Positions 51,901 through 63,606 of a stretch of DNA of 64,000 nt are shown in pieces. The position numbers and the translations under genes were made by a program. The stretch comes from Sphingomonas sp. OV641 (GTDB lineage Bacteria > Pseudomonadota > Alphaproteobacteria > Sphingomonadales > Sphingomonadaceae), in contig NZ_FNZB01000003.1 of NCBI RefSeq assembly GCF_900109205.1, forward strand, positions 1 to 64,000. The letters are read 5' to 3'. The notes beneath the pieces were generated by a model that saw only the letters and a program-made list of their open reading frames with translations, was not told the origin of the DNA and ran no database searches. Position 1 is the first letter of the stretch. Each line of letters opens with the position of its first letter.

Positions 51901-51946
51901 TGATTAGCTGACCTTATCGCGGCTTCCTGATTATTGGCTCTAATCG
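51901..51946. promoter_or_regulatory. Candidate LysR operator before AKR operon
   Basis: GATTAG (51902-51907) and CTAATC (51940-51945) form an inverted repeat across a 32-base AT-rich stretch directly upstream of the LysR start codon. The 125-base divergent gap should contain both promoters. Confidence 0.35.
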
Positions 51947-51950
51947 ATGA

Positions 51951-53893
<1,943 letters not shown>

Positions 53894-53932
53894 GCCCGTC
53901 AACCCACCCTGCATAACAATTGACCGGGAGCG

Positions 53933-55080
<1,148 letters not shown>

Positions 55081-55084
<4 letters not shown>

Positions 55085-55668
55085 GGGGGCCAGAAGGTTT
55101 TTCACGCCGCACCCTGCTCGCCACCCCTGCGATCCTTGCCGTCGCGAGCGCATCGGCTTGTGCCCAAGATAGAGGATCAAACCCGATGACTGGCGCAAAG
55201 ACGCTCGTCGCGTACCTGACGCGATCGGGCAACACGAGGGTGATCGCAGAGACGCTGCAACGCCAGCTCGGTGCCGACCTGTTCGAGATCAGGCCGGCGC
55301 GCCCGTATCCGGCGGATTACGAGCAGCATGTCGCGCAGGCGACGCGCGAGCGCGACAGCGGCTTCGAGCCGCCGCTCGCCGCCCGGGTCGACAACATCGC
55401 CAGATATGACGAGATCTACCTCGGCTTCCCGATCTGGGGTGCGACCACACCGCCGCCGATCCGCTCGTTCCTTAAGGCGCACGACCTCGGCGGCAGGACA
55501 CTGCGACCGTTCATCACCCATGGTGGCTACGGCGTGGGTGAGGCCCCGTCCGTACTCGCCAGCCATGCGCCGGCTGCGCGCATCGAGAACGCCCTTGTGC
55601 TGGAAGCCGATCAGGAACGCAGGACTTTGAACCAGGTGCGTGACTGGCTTGGGCGTCTTCAGGCCTAG
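55081..55668 (+). CDS. Tat-signal flavodoxin family protein
   Basis: This 195-residue protein has a twin-arginine signal (FSRRTLLATPAILAV) ending near ASACAQ, where a Cys could be lipidated. A flavodoxin domain follows: LVAYLTRSGNTRVIAE forms the FMN phosphate loop, YDEIYLGFPIWGATTPPPI the flavin-facing loop, and FITHGGYGVGE the third loop. The GTG start at 55081 overlaps the stop of the Tat-AKR, so both are made together and probably exported to the same compartment. It may pass electrons to, or work beside, the exported AKR; this is inference. Confidence 0.85.
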
Positions 55669-55950
55669 AGCAGGCCTTTGCGTTGACGCCTCGCCATCAA
55701 TCGTAGCCGACGCGCTGCCTTTGCCGTTCTTCAATCCGTTTCACGGAGCCGCTGGGACCCAGGCCCGGCTTTATCACCTCCGAACCGAGATGAACGAATG
55801 GCCGAAGTCGGGGAGCTGAGAACGGTCGCGAATGACCGCGTCGGGATCAAATATCAGTCGGCAGGGGCGACGGCTAGCAACCAACATACCCCGTTCGCCG
55901 CATGGGCGGGAAATGCCGCTGCAGTCGTATCGACCCGCCACCTTCACGAC

Positions 55951-56379
55951 TTATGTCGTGACTTCGCCCTGGTCCTCGCCGTCCCAGTAATGCAGGTGGT
56001 CAGCATGAGCTTTGATCAGCACTAACCCCGGTGTGTCGACGCCCTGTTCAAACCAGCGCTCGAGATCTTTGACCCAGTGCTGCTCAAAAGCGGCCTTGTC
56101 GCGGATGATCTGGGCTGTGCCCGCGGCTGCGATGAACAGCGGCGGCTTGCCAAGCAATCCGCTGTTGCCGTGTAGCGTTAGCCCAACCCGAGGGTTGGCC
56201 TCAATTTCACGCACGGTGTCGGCGTCTTCCAGCGCGAAAAAGTAGCTGTCACCGTCGTATTCCACATCCTGGTTGTTGCTCATCGGCCGCGCAGCGAGCC
56301 CCCCGTCGCTCGCGACTGTGGTCAGCATGGTGAAATCGATCTTGCGCATCGCCTCGGATAGCTGTTCGAGCGTCTTCAT
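55951..56379 (-). CDS. PPOX-fold flavin-binding protein (general stress protein 26 type)
   Basis: This 142-residue protein has the split-barrel pyridoxamine-phosphate-oxidase fold. FTMLTTVASDGGLAARPMS, YFFALEDADTVREIEANPRV, and FIAAAGTAQIIRDKAAFEQH match the general-stress family, which binds FMN or F420-like cofactors. Its reaction is unknown. ATG 56379 has GGAG upstream. It is divergent from the EAL-domain fragment. The region 55669-55950 holds no supported gene. Confidence 0.87.
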   Translation of the reverse strand: MKTLEQLSEAMRKIDFTMLTTVASDGGLAARPMSNNQDVEYDGDSYFFALEDADTVREIEANPRVGLTLHGNSGLLGKPPLFIAAAGTAQIIRDKAAFEQHWVKDLERWFEQGVDTPGLVLIKAHADHLHYWDGEDQGEVTT

Positions 56380-56489
56380 CGTCTGATCTCCATGCTTGAT
56401 CCGCTGTTGCGCACAACAGCCTGTTCAAGCGCGCGTTCCCAACACCCAAAGGGCAAGCGACGGCTAGGCTCGCGTCCCTCCCATCCCCG

Positions 56490-56892
56490 CAGACGTTTCG
56501 AGTGGCTCGCCGATGCGGGGCTTGCCATCGCCATCGATGACTATGGCGTTGGCCTGTCTTCGTTAACGTATCTGCGTCAGATGCCGGCAAGCGAACTGAA
56601 GATCGACATGAGCTTCATTCGCGATGTCGCCGAAAGTCACCGTGATCCGCTGATCGTGCGCTCAACCATCGATCTGGCACATGGCCTTGGTTTACGCGTG
56701 ACCGCCGAGGGCGTCGACAAGGCCGAAACGCTGGCATTGTTGACGATCATGGGCTGCGACTACGTGCAGGGCTTCCACATCGCCCCCGCATACCCGCTCG
56801 ATCGCTGTATCGACTTCATGCTGACCTGGACGTCACCAGAGCTCCAGCTCCCGGATTTTGCCCAAGAATTGCGGCGCTTCATCCGTTCCTAG
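56490..56892 (+). pseudogene. EAL-domain (c-di-GMP phosphodiesterase) C-terminal fragment
   Basis: A frame of about 130 residues matches only the second half of an EAL domain: LADAGLAIAIDDYGVGLSSL, LKIDMSFIRDV, TAEGVD and GCDYVQGFHIAPAYP. The E-x-L motif and the first strands of the barrel are missing, and the sequence upstream of about 56490 does not resemble any EAL protein. A start at 56392 would join unrelated sequence. It is therefore a 5'-truncated remnant without expected phosphodiesterase activity. Confidence 0.8.
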
Positions 56893-56980
56893 TAGCGCTG
56901 GCAGCTGCTTTTCATTGTTCTTCAAACCGCACGCGACGATCACGTAGCAACCTGAATGGATCGGGGGCGTTAGCGGCGGC

Positions 56981-58495
56981 ATGATGTGGCTCGCTCCGCA
57001 GACATTCGTCACCGAAGCGGAGCGAGAGCGTGGCCTGCGCCTGCTGGTGATGGAAGCGGCCTTCTCCGGCGGAACGGCGGCGCTCACCACCGGCGTGATC
57101 CTGACCGCCTTTGCGCTACATCTGGGTGCGTCAAACATCATGATCGGTGTGCTCGCCAGCACGCCCTTTCTGGCGCAGCTGCTGCAGCTGCCTGCGATCA
57201 TGCTGGTCGAGCGCTGGCGCCGCCGGAAGATGATCGCGGTTGTCTCCAGCCTGATCGGACGGGCGATGCTGGCGATCATGGCGGCGCTCGCTTTTTTCAG
57301 CGGCACGCTGCCGCTGCTCCTGTTTCTCGCCGCGCAGATCATCCTGTGCGGGTTCGGCGCAGTGGGTGCGTGCGCGTGGAATGCGTGGATGCGCGATCTG
57401 GCGCCGGAGGAGCGGCTGGGTCGCGTATTCGCGCGGCGGACGATGCGGCTGAGCGCGATCAGCCTGCTGCTCGGGCTGGCTGCCGCGTTCGCGCTCGACC
57501 TGACGCCCGCCGGCTCCTTCGCACGCAATCTGGTGTTCGCGGGCATGTTCGCGATCGGCTGCGTCACGGGGATGATCAGCGCGCGCGTGGTCGCTGCCAT
57601 GCCCGAGCCGCTGATGCCGGCCGCGCCGGGCCCTGTGCGGCTCGGTGCGCTGCTCCGCGAGCCGCTACGCGACCTGAACTTCCGCCGGCTGCTGGCCTTT
57701 GTGGCGAGTTGGCAGTTCGCGATCAACTTCGCGACCCCCTTCTTCACCGTGTTCATCGTTCGCCAGCTGGGCTTCGACGTCAGTTTCGTGATGGTGCTCG
57801 GCGTAGTCAGCCAGGTCGCCAATATCGGCGCGCTGCGGATGTGGGGAACGCTCAGCGATCGCTATGCCAACAAGTCCGTGCTGGCGGTGTGTGCGCCCAC
57901 CTATATCATCGCGATCGTGGCGATGATCGGCGCGTCGCAGTTCGGATCGCGCGAGCTGGTCAAGCTATGGCTGGTCGCGCTGCACCTTGTCATGGGTGCG
58001 TCGATTGCCGGCGTGACGCTGACCAGCACCAATATCGCGCTGAAGCTGTCGCCCAAGGGATCGGCGACCGCCTATGTCGCGGCGAATGCGATGGTCACCG
58101 CGGTTGCGGCGGGCGTGGCGCCGATCGTCGGCGGGCTATTGGCGGAGGTCTTCGCGGCACGGCGCTTCGAGCTGCTGGCGCGCTGGTCGGGGCCGAACGG
58201 CGTGCTCTCGCTGCCAATCCTGGTGACCGCTTGGGATTTCTACTTCCTGATCGCCGGGCTGATCGGTCTCTATGCCATTCATCGCCTGTCGCTGGTTGCC
58301 GAACATGGCGAGATCGAGCGGCGCGAAATGGTCAATCAGGTGATCAGCGAGACGCGGCGCACGATCCGCAACATATCCTCGGTCGCGGGCCTGCGCGCGG
58401 CCACCGACCTGCCGGGCGCGCTGCTGCGTGATGCGCGGCTCGGCGTTCGCCTGCGCCGCGCACGTGCGGGAAAAGCTGCAAGGGATCAGTCGTGA
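56981..58495 (+). CDS. MFS transporter
   Basis: This 504-residue inner-membrane transporter has about 12 hydrophobic helices. The major-facilitator layout shows a basic loop between helices 2 and 3 (VERWRRRKMIA) and MRDLAPEERLGRVFARR between helices 4 and 5. A long hydrophilic C-terminal tail (about 440-504) is rich in Arg. The substrate is unknown. It is the first gene of a three-gene unit: the next gene starts 59 bases after its stop and overlaps the third by 4. The context suggests import or export of the compound handled by the toroid-like protein. Confidence 0.85.
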   Translation: MMWLAPQTFVTEAERERGLRLLVMEAAFSGGTAALTTGVILTAFALHLGASNIMIGVLASTPFLAQLLQLPAIMLVERWRRRKMIAVVSSLIGRAMLAIMAALAFFSGTLPLLLFLAAQIILCGFGAVGACAWNAWMRDLAPEERLGRVFARRTMRLSAISLLLGLAAAFALDLTPAGSFARNLVFAGMFAIGCVTGMISARVVAAMPEPLMPAAPGPVRLGALLREPLRDLNFRRLLAFVASWQFAINFATPFFTVFIVRQLGFDVSFVMVLGVVSQVANIGALRMWGTLSDRYANKSVLAVCAPTYIIAIVAMIGASQFGSRELVKLWLVALHLVMGASIAGVTLTSTNIALKLSPKGSATAYVAANAMVTAVAAGVAPIVGGLLAEVFAARRFELLARWSGPNGVLSLPILVTAWDFYFLIAGLIGLYAIHRLSLVAEHGEIERREMVNQVISETRRTIRNISSVAGLRAATDLPGALLRDARLGVRLRRARAGKAARDQS

Positions 58496-58553
58496 TCCAT
58501 GTTGTTTCGGCAAACGCGCCGAAGGGCCACAACATGCGAGAGGAGATAGCCTG

Positions 58554-60824
58554 ATGGCGGCAGTCGACGAGCGCAAGCAGCAGGACCAGGCGACCGCCGC
58601 GGGAGCGCGCATGCGGGGCGCGAGCCTGCACGTCCTTACCCTGCGGGACGAGCTTGCCCGCGGGCTGCGGCAGCTGGGCGCGTTCACGGTCGGCGACTTC
58701 GCGGTGGAGGTCGGCGAGGGACACGACTCGATCTGGGCGATCGTGCGCCGGCCGGGGCGCGGCGGGCTGGCGGTGCGCGCCGCCTATGTTCCCGGCGGTT
58801 TCGCGCGCGTGCGCCGGGCCAGGCGCCAGCCGGGCGAGGCGCTGCGGCTGGAGGCGGAAAGCGCGATTGGGCGGCATTGCATCACGCTGGAGGGAAGCGG
58901 CGCCGACCTGCACCGCCTGCGCGTGCGCAACTGGCTGACCCCGGCCGCGCCGTTGTTGGTGCCGTTTATTCCGCGCGACCTCTACCCGCTCGATGCCGAC
59001 GACGATCCGCTCGGCGCCACCGGCCTGGTCGAGGCGGCGCAGCGCGGGCCGAATACCGGCCTCATCTATTTCGCGCTGGACGAGCCGGCCTTTGGCCACG
59101 TCCTCTACGTGCAGGACCTGACCGGGCTGAACGACTATTTCCGCGCCACGCATACCGCGCCGATGGGCGCGGTAGGCGGCGAGTGGCCGGAGCTGGGCTA
59201 CCTGCCGCCGACCCCGCCGCAGAGCGGCACGCCGCCGGTCAACCCGCTGCCCGCGGGCGAGGAGGTGATGCTGTCCGATGCGATCCTGGTGCTGCGCGAC
59301 CTTACCGCCGGCAGCGAGCAGGAGAAGGCGCGCCAGTTCGTCGAGATGCTGGGAGAGGCCTACACCGCGATGCGCCACCCGGCGGTGATCTATCGCGACT
59401 GGCACGCGCGGGCGGACAGAACGCTGAAGGACCTGAACCGTGCGCCCGTCGCGACCTGCACCTCCTATGGTCACCGCTACCTGCGACCATATACCGATGC
59501 CGAATATCCGGATTCGATGGTGCAGATGACAGTGACGACCGCACTGTACGAATACGGCCGTTGGCGGGGCGAGCCGGTGCCACTTGCCGCCGAGTTCGCG
59601 GCCGGCATGGAGAAGTTCTACGACCCCAAGCTGAAGACGCTGCGCCGCTATCTGCCGAACGTGGGCAAGGACAAGGATGCCGATGCGGTCGACAGCTGGT
59701 ACCTCTACCACCCGCTTCGCAATCTCGCCCAGCTGGCGCTGTTCGGCGAGGAATGGGCCCGCGACCTGTTCCTTCGCTCGGTCGATTACGGCATCCGCGC
59801 CGCGCACCATTTCAACTATCTCTGGCCAATCCAGTACAATGTGCGCGACTTCTCGGTCATCACCGCGAAACGCGGAGACGGGACGCACGGGCAGACCGAC
59901 GTCGGCGGCTTCTATGCCTATGTGATGCTGCTCGGGTTCGAGCTGACCGGCGAGCAGCGCTTCCTGGACGAGGCACGCGCGGCGATCGACGCGGCGAAGG
60001 GGATGCGGTTCGACCTCGATTACCAGGCGAACCTCACCGCCTGGGGCGCGGCGGCGTGCATGCGGCTGTGGCGGATCACCGATCGCGGCGACTATCGCGA
60101 GCAGGCCTATGTGTATCTCGCGAGCTTCCTGCACAATTGCGAGATCTGGGAATCGCGGATCGGGCATGCCGAGCATTACAGCAACTTCCTCGGCGCGACC
60201 GCGCTGCACGACGCCCCGTACATGGCGATGTACGAATGTTTCGACAGCTTCGCCGCATGGGAGCGCTTTCTGCTCGACAGCGGTCCCGAGCTTGACCCCG
60301 CAGCGCGGATGCTGGTCAGCGAATATTGCAAATACGTGCTGCACCGCGGCTGGTATTATTATCCCGATGCGGTGCCCGCCGAGATCGTCGCCACCGAATG
60401 GCGCAACGGCCATATCGATCACAAGCTTTCCTTCCCGGTGGAGGATCTCTACGCCGACGGGCAGCCGATGGGTCAGGTCGGGCAGGAGATCTACGGCGCC
60501 GGCGCGCCCTTTGTGCTCACCGCGCGCGCATTCCACCGCGTCGACGGCGCCGCCTTCGAACTCTATTGCAACCACCTGCTCGTCGCGCAGGACCGGACGG
60601 GCGAACGCGCGCGGAGCCTGCAACTGACCGGCGGCGACACCTGCACGGCATTGCTGGCGGTGGTGCGCCGGGGACGCAAGCCGCTGCCCAAGTGCAAGCT
60701 GACGCTGGCGGGCGGGGATGGCGTGCGACCGTCGCTGGTGGCCGATGATCGGATCGAGTTCCTGCTGCCGGCGGATGCGCGGGCGGTGCTGACCTGGAGC
60801 GACAAGGGGAGCGACGACGCATGA
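58554..60824 (+). CDS. Large unrecognised protein, six-hairpin-toroid-like
   Basis: I cannot assign a family to this 756-residue protein with confidence. It has no signal peptide, so it is cytoplasmic. The first about 230 residues look beta-rich. The central about 230-600 shows repeated helical hairpins with many aromatic and acidic residues (SWYLYHPLRNLAQLALFGEE, AAHHFNYLWPIQYNVRDFSV, ANLTAWGAAACMRLWRITD), as in (alpha/alpha)6 glycosidases and lyases. The last about 100 residues again look beta-rich. ATG 58554 (GAGGAGATAG upstream) is preferred over 58428, which lies in the transporter gene. Its stop overlaps the SDR start (ATGA). A carbohydrate-active role is a guess from fold pattern only. 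Confidence 0.7.
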   Translation: MAAVDERKQQDQATAAGARMRGASLHVLTLRDELARGLRQLGAFTVGDFAVEVGEGHDSIWAIVRRPGRGGLAVRAAYVPGGFARVRRARRQPGEALRLEAESAIGRHCITLEGSGADLHRLRVRNWLTPAAPLLVPFIPRDLYPLDADDDPLGATGLVEAAQRGPNTGLIYFALDEPAFGHVLYVQDLTGLNDYFRATHTAPMGAVGGEWPELGYLPPTPPQSGTPPVNPLPAGEEVMLSDAILVLRDLTAGSEQEKARQFVEMLGEAYTAMRHPAVIYRDWHARADRTLKDLNRAPVATCTSYGHRYLRPYTDAEYPDSMVQMTVTTALYEYGRWRGEPVPLAAEFAAGMEKFYDPKLKTLRRYLPNVGKDKDADAVDSWYLYHPLRNLAQLALFGEEWARDLFLRSVDYGIRAAHHFNYLWPIQYNVRDFSVITAKRGDGTHGQTDVGGFYAYVMLLGFELTGEQRFLDEARAAIDAAKGMRFDLDYQANLTAWGAAACMRLWRITDRGDYREQAYVYLASFLHNCEIWESRIGHAEHYSNFLGATALHDAPYMAMYECFDSFAAWERFLLDSGPELDPAARMLVSEYCKYVLHRGWYYYPDAVPAEIVATEWRNGHIDHKLSFPVEDLYADGQPMGQVGQEIYGAGAPFVLTARAFHRVDGAAFELYCNHLLVAQDRTGERARSLQLTGGDTCTALLAVVRRGRKPLPKCKLTLAGGDGVRPSLVADDRIEFLLPADARAVLTWSDKGSDDA

Positions 60825-61546
60825 CCCTGAAGGACAAGCGGATCCTGCTGACCGGCGGCACCACCGGCATCGGGCGCGCGATGTTGCTGCTTTTCGCGCG
60901 CGCCGGCGCACGGGTGCTCACGATGGGGCGCGACGGCGAGGCGCTGGAGGAGGCGCTGAGCGCAGCGCGAGAGCACGGCGGCGCGTTGCACGGCCTGATC
61001 GCGGACCTTGGCAAGCGCGAGGACGTCGAACGGATCTTTGCCGCCGTCGACGAGAAGCTGGGCGGGCTCGACATCCTGGTCTCCAATGCCGCGCTCGGTG
61101 CCGAACCGATCGACGACATGGCGGATGACGCTTGGCGGTACGTCATCGACGTCAACCTGACCGGCGCGCTCGCCTGCACGCGCGGCGCGCTGGCGCGCTT
61201 CCCGAAGGGACAAGGTCAGGTCGTCATCATCGGCTCGATCAGCGCCGATATCCATGCGCCCGGCGAGAGCGTCTATTCCGCGACGAAGGCCGGCCTCCAG
61301 GCATTCGCCGAGACGCTGCGCAAGGAAGTGGCGGCACGCGGCGTGCGCGTCAGCCTGGTCGAGCCGGGGTCGGTCGGGTCCGACATGCAGGAGCCCGACG
61401 ACGACGAGCAACAGGCGATGATCGCGCGCGAGGAGATGCTGCGCGCCGAGGACATCGCGGAGGCCGTCGCGTTCATCCTGACGCGATCGCATCGCGTGGA
61501 CGTGGTCAGCCTGCGTATCGAGCCGCGTCTCCAGGCGCTGACGTGA
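60821..61546 (+). CDS. Short-chain dehydrogenase/reductase (SDR)
   Basis: This 241-residue SDR has GGTTGIGRA (cofactor), SNAA in place of NNAG, the Ser in IGSISADIH and the catalytic YSATK. GRDGE after the second strand suggests NADP(H). The C-terminus (SHRVDVVSLRIEPRLQ) resembles the YdfG-like branch, which oxidises hydroxy acids and sugars' hydroxyls. It overlaps the toroid-like gene by 4 bases and ends the operon. A small hairpin (CGGCGAG/CTCGCCG, 61579-61599) follows. Confidence 0.9.
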   Translation: MTLKDKRILLTGGTTGIGRAMLLLFARAGARVLTMGRDGEALEEALSAAREHGGALHGLIADLGKREDVERIFAAVDEKLGGLDILVSNAALGAEPIDDMADDAWRYVIDVNLTGALACTRGALARFPKGQGQVVIIGSISADIHAPGESVYSATKAGLQAFAETLRKEVAARGVRVSLVEPGSVGSDMQEPDDDEQQAMIAREEMLRAEDIAEAVAFILTRSHRVDVVSLRIEPRLQALT

Positions 61547-61730
61547 TCCAGCTGATCGCGGGTGGTTATGATCGCACTCGGCGAGAGAGAACCTCGCCGG
61601 CGCGATCGCGATCAATGACGCGGGGGGCCCGCATCTACGTTTCCAATCGCGGGCATGACGGCGTGGGGTGCTGCCAGTCTAACGCGACCCGCACTCTGCA
61701 CGATGCACGCCGATCTTTGAGGGCAGGGAC

Positions 61731-62140
61731 TTAGCTGGCGAGGATCTGCCACTCTGCCAGGGCGGCAGAGCGGCGTTTCCTGTTGAGTTGGCGGTCGATA
61801 AGGTGGCGTTCGAGGCTGAAGTGGTTGTGGATGTTGGCGTGCACCGAGGCGAACTTCTGTAGCGCCTTCATTCGCCTGATGCTGAGCATCGCACGCTCCC
61901 TTCGTCGGAACGACAGGTGCTGTTCGCGACCGGTTGTTTGCCCAGCGACCGACCTCCTGCTTCTCCGTGTTGCCCAGCTCTTTCAAAGCTGCACGGCAGG
62001 AGCGTAACCCGTCGGTAGTGCTCGCGTCCGGAGAGCCTGGCGCTTCAACGCCTTCTTCATAAAGGTGAGTGCTGCATCCTTGTCGCGGGTTTTCGTCACA
62101 TGCCCCCGCAGACACGCTGTGGATGCCGTTTGCGGGCAAT
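61731..62140 (-). mobile_element. IS6-family transposase C-terminal remnant with frameshifts
   Basis: Reading the minus strand toward the TAA at 61731-61733, three frames in turn give IS6 (IS26-like) transposase blocks. These are GHVTKTRDKDAALTFMKKAL, then TTDGLRS and KQEVGRWANNR, then LSFRRRERAML, HNHFSLERHLIDRQ and AALAEWQILAS. The breaks fall near 62030 and 61928, so the frame is shifted at least twice. The N-terminal half and both terminal inverted repeats are absent. This is a decayed insertion. Confidence 0.75.
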
Positions 62141-62191
62141 TTAGAGTATGTTTGCCGGCTGGGCGCCACCATTAAGCCGTGCTGTTTGTCG

Positions 62192-62968
62192 TTAAGGTCG
62201 ATATACCATCCATCGATAAGAGAACTCTTCTATGGCCGAACCGCTTGCGTCCGTTCGTGGATTGTACTTCGCGCGCCTAGTCAGAAGCTTGCACGACTCC
62301 ACGCCCAGCCTCGCATTTCCTTCAAAGGCGAGCGTTGTACAATTTCGTACTCTTCCATCACGCCCCACTATCCAGCCTATGAGAGCCTTTCCGCCCCCTC
62401 CATCCCGGACTGGCCCGTGAGAAAAGTCGTCGTTATTGATCCACTCTCTAGGAACCTTCTCCACAAAGCCCCCCGGTGGCGTTGGCGTTGGTTGATTTGG
62501 AATGTAACCTATGCGCTTTAGTATGTCAGATGTACAATTATCGATTGCGGCCAGGCCTTTTGTAAATCCTTCCAAGCTAATCTTGTGCCGAGTTTTTCCT
62601 GCCAGCGAGACTTCGACATTATTTGTGTTTTGAAGAAACTTGATCTGTCCCGCAGATACTCGCACGCTGTTGTCAAACAGCATTGATTGCGAAGACGGAT
62701 AGAACTTCGCTTGGATGCTCTCCCCTGATGATTCGCTTCGCAAGACAGCCGTCGCTTCCTTCTTTGGAAGGCCGGATGCTTCAACTAGGACTAAGCTTAT
62801 CTCTTGCCCTAAAGGCTTCACTTCAACAACAAAGTCTTGCTCATCTGGTCCGCGATTGATTGAATGGAGGTAGCAAAGCATGGGGTCGGCAATGATTTCC
62901 CACCGTGCCGTCTTCGATGCAGCCGGTGTTGCAGCGACGGCACTGAACAGCAGCGCGGAAAAAAGCAT
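62192..62968 (-). CDS. Exported protein with TonB C-terminal-like domain
   Basis: This 258-residue protein has an N-terminal signal peptide (to about ATPAAS, 18) rather than the usual TonB membrane anchor. A beta-rich middle part (20-160) is followed by a TonB-C-like domain at about 185-258. Typical features there are GWIVGRDGRVRNCTTLAFEG and a final R.AKYNPRTDASGSAIEEFS. Such proteins are often listed as energy-transducer-like with no proven TonB role. The DNA is visibly AT-richer than the rest of the window, and it lies beside an IS6 scar, so it may have been acquired by transfer. Confidence 0.7.
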   Translation of the reverse strand: MLFSALLFSAVAATPAASKTARWEIIADPMLCYLHSINRGPDEQDFVVEVKPLGQEISLVLVEASGLPKKEATAVLRSESSGESIQAKFYPSSQSMLFDNSVRVSAGQIKFLQNTNNVEVSLAGKTRHKISLEGFTKGLAAIDNCTSDILKRIGYIPNQPTPTPPGGFVEKVPREWINNDDFSHGPVRDGGGGKALIGWIVGRDGRVRNCTTLAFEGNARLGVESCKLLTRRAKYNPRTDASGSAIEEFSYRWMVYRP

Positions 62969-63401
62969 ATTCGCCCCCTCTTTGTTTCGAAGCGCGACCT
63001 AGCAAACCTGTGTGCATGATCAAACATAGTCACGCATCGGACCAGCGACGTTGCAGGAAGTACGTGCTTAGCTCGTAAGGGGAGAACAGCGCAGTCTTCT
63101 GACAGGCCCTACACGTTGCCCGTATGGACCCGCCCTGATGCGCAAGTTCACCAAGCGACTTTATTCCGCCTACCATAGCTGAAAGGGTGCGGAAGGTGGA
63201 TCAGAGCGGCAGGGGCAGTTGCGCCTTGTCGTGCACGATCAAAGGACGCTCAAGGCCCCGCGCGATTGTCCGGCGCCATATGCTCCGTTCCCTACTTCGC
63301 AAGCAAGAACGGATGCTCGCATACCTTTATTGGGCGCTTTGTGGGGCAAGAAGGCTCGCCTTCGCGAAAACTTCTAACTTTCAACGACTTGAAGCAGCCG
63401 G
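62969..63401. other. Non-coding gap, nothing recognised
   Basis: These 433 bases between the TonB-C-like gene and tRNA-Ser show no supported gene. A reading of part of 63190-63260 on the minus strand (LERPLIVHDKAQLPLPL) has no recognisable homology. The tRNA-Ser transcript (minus strand) should end here, but no clear terminator was seen. Confidence 0.5.
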
Positions 63402-63492
63402 TGGCGGAGCGGGAGGGATTCGAACCCTCGATACGGTTTTGCCGTATACTCACTTTCCAGGCGAGCGCCTTCGACCACTCGGCCACCGCTCC
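63402..63492 (-). tRNA. tRNA-Ser (anticodon GGA)
   Basis: A class II tRNA of 91 bases folds on the minus strand. The acceptor arm GGAGCGG pairs with CCGCTCC, with discriminator G and encoded CCA. The anticodon loop is CTGGAAA. A long variable arm (ATACGG paired with CCGTAT) is characteristic of Ser. The T arm carries GGTTCGAATCC. It reads UCC and UCU codons. Confidence 0.95.
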
Positions 63493-63606
63493 GCATACCT
63501 GGGAGTTGCGCGCCCTAAGCTGCTGGCGCGTCCGGCGCAAGCGTTTGCGCGTGTTGTGGTGCAATATGCATGTTTCCGCGTGATCGGCGCCCGCTGCCGA
63601 GCCGCG

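Noticed and set aside
55798..56025. Small gene of 75 residues
   Set aside because: No Shine-Dalgarno site, no recognisable family, and it runs into the antisense of the PPOX-fold gene.
61579..61599. Terminator after the SDR at 60821
   Set aside because: A 7-bp hairpin exists but there is no T tract and the stem is short; noted in the gene entry only.
63266..63583. Open frame across the tRNA-Ser gene
   Set aside because: It contains the EREGFEPSIRF type peptide produced by translating tRNA antisense; no start signal or family supports a gene.
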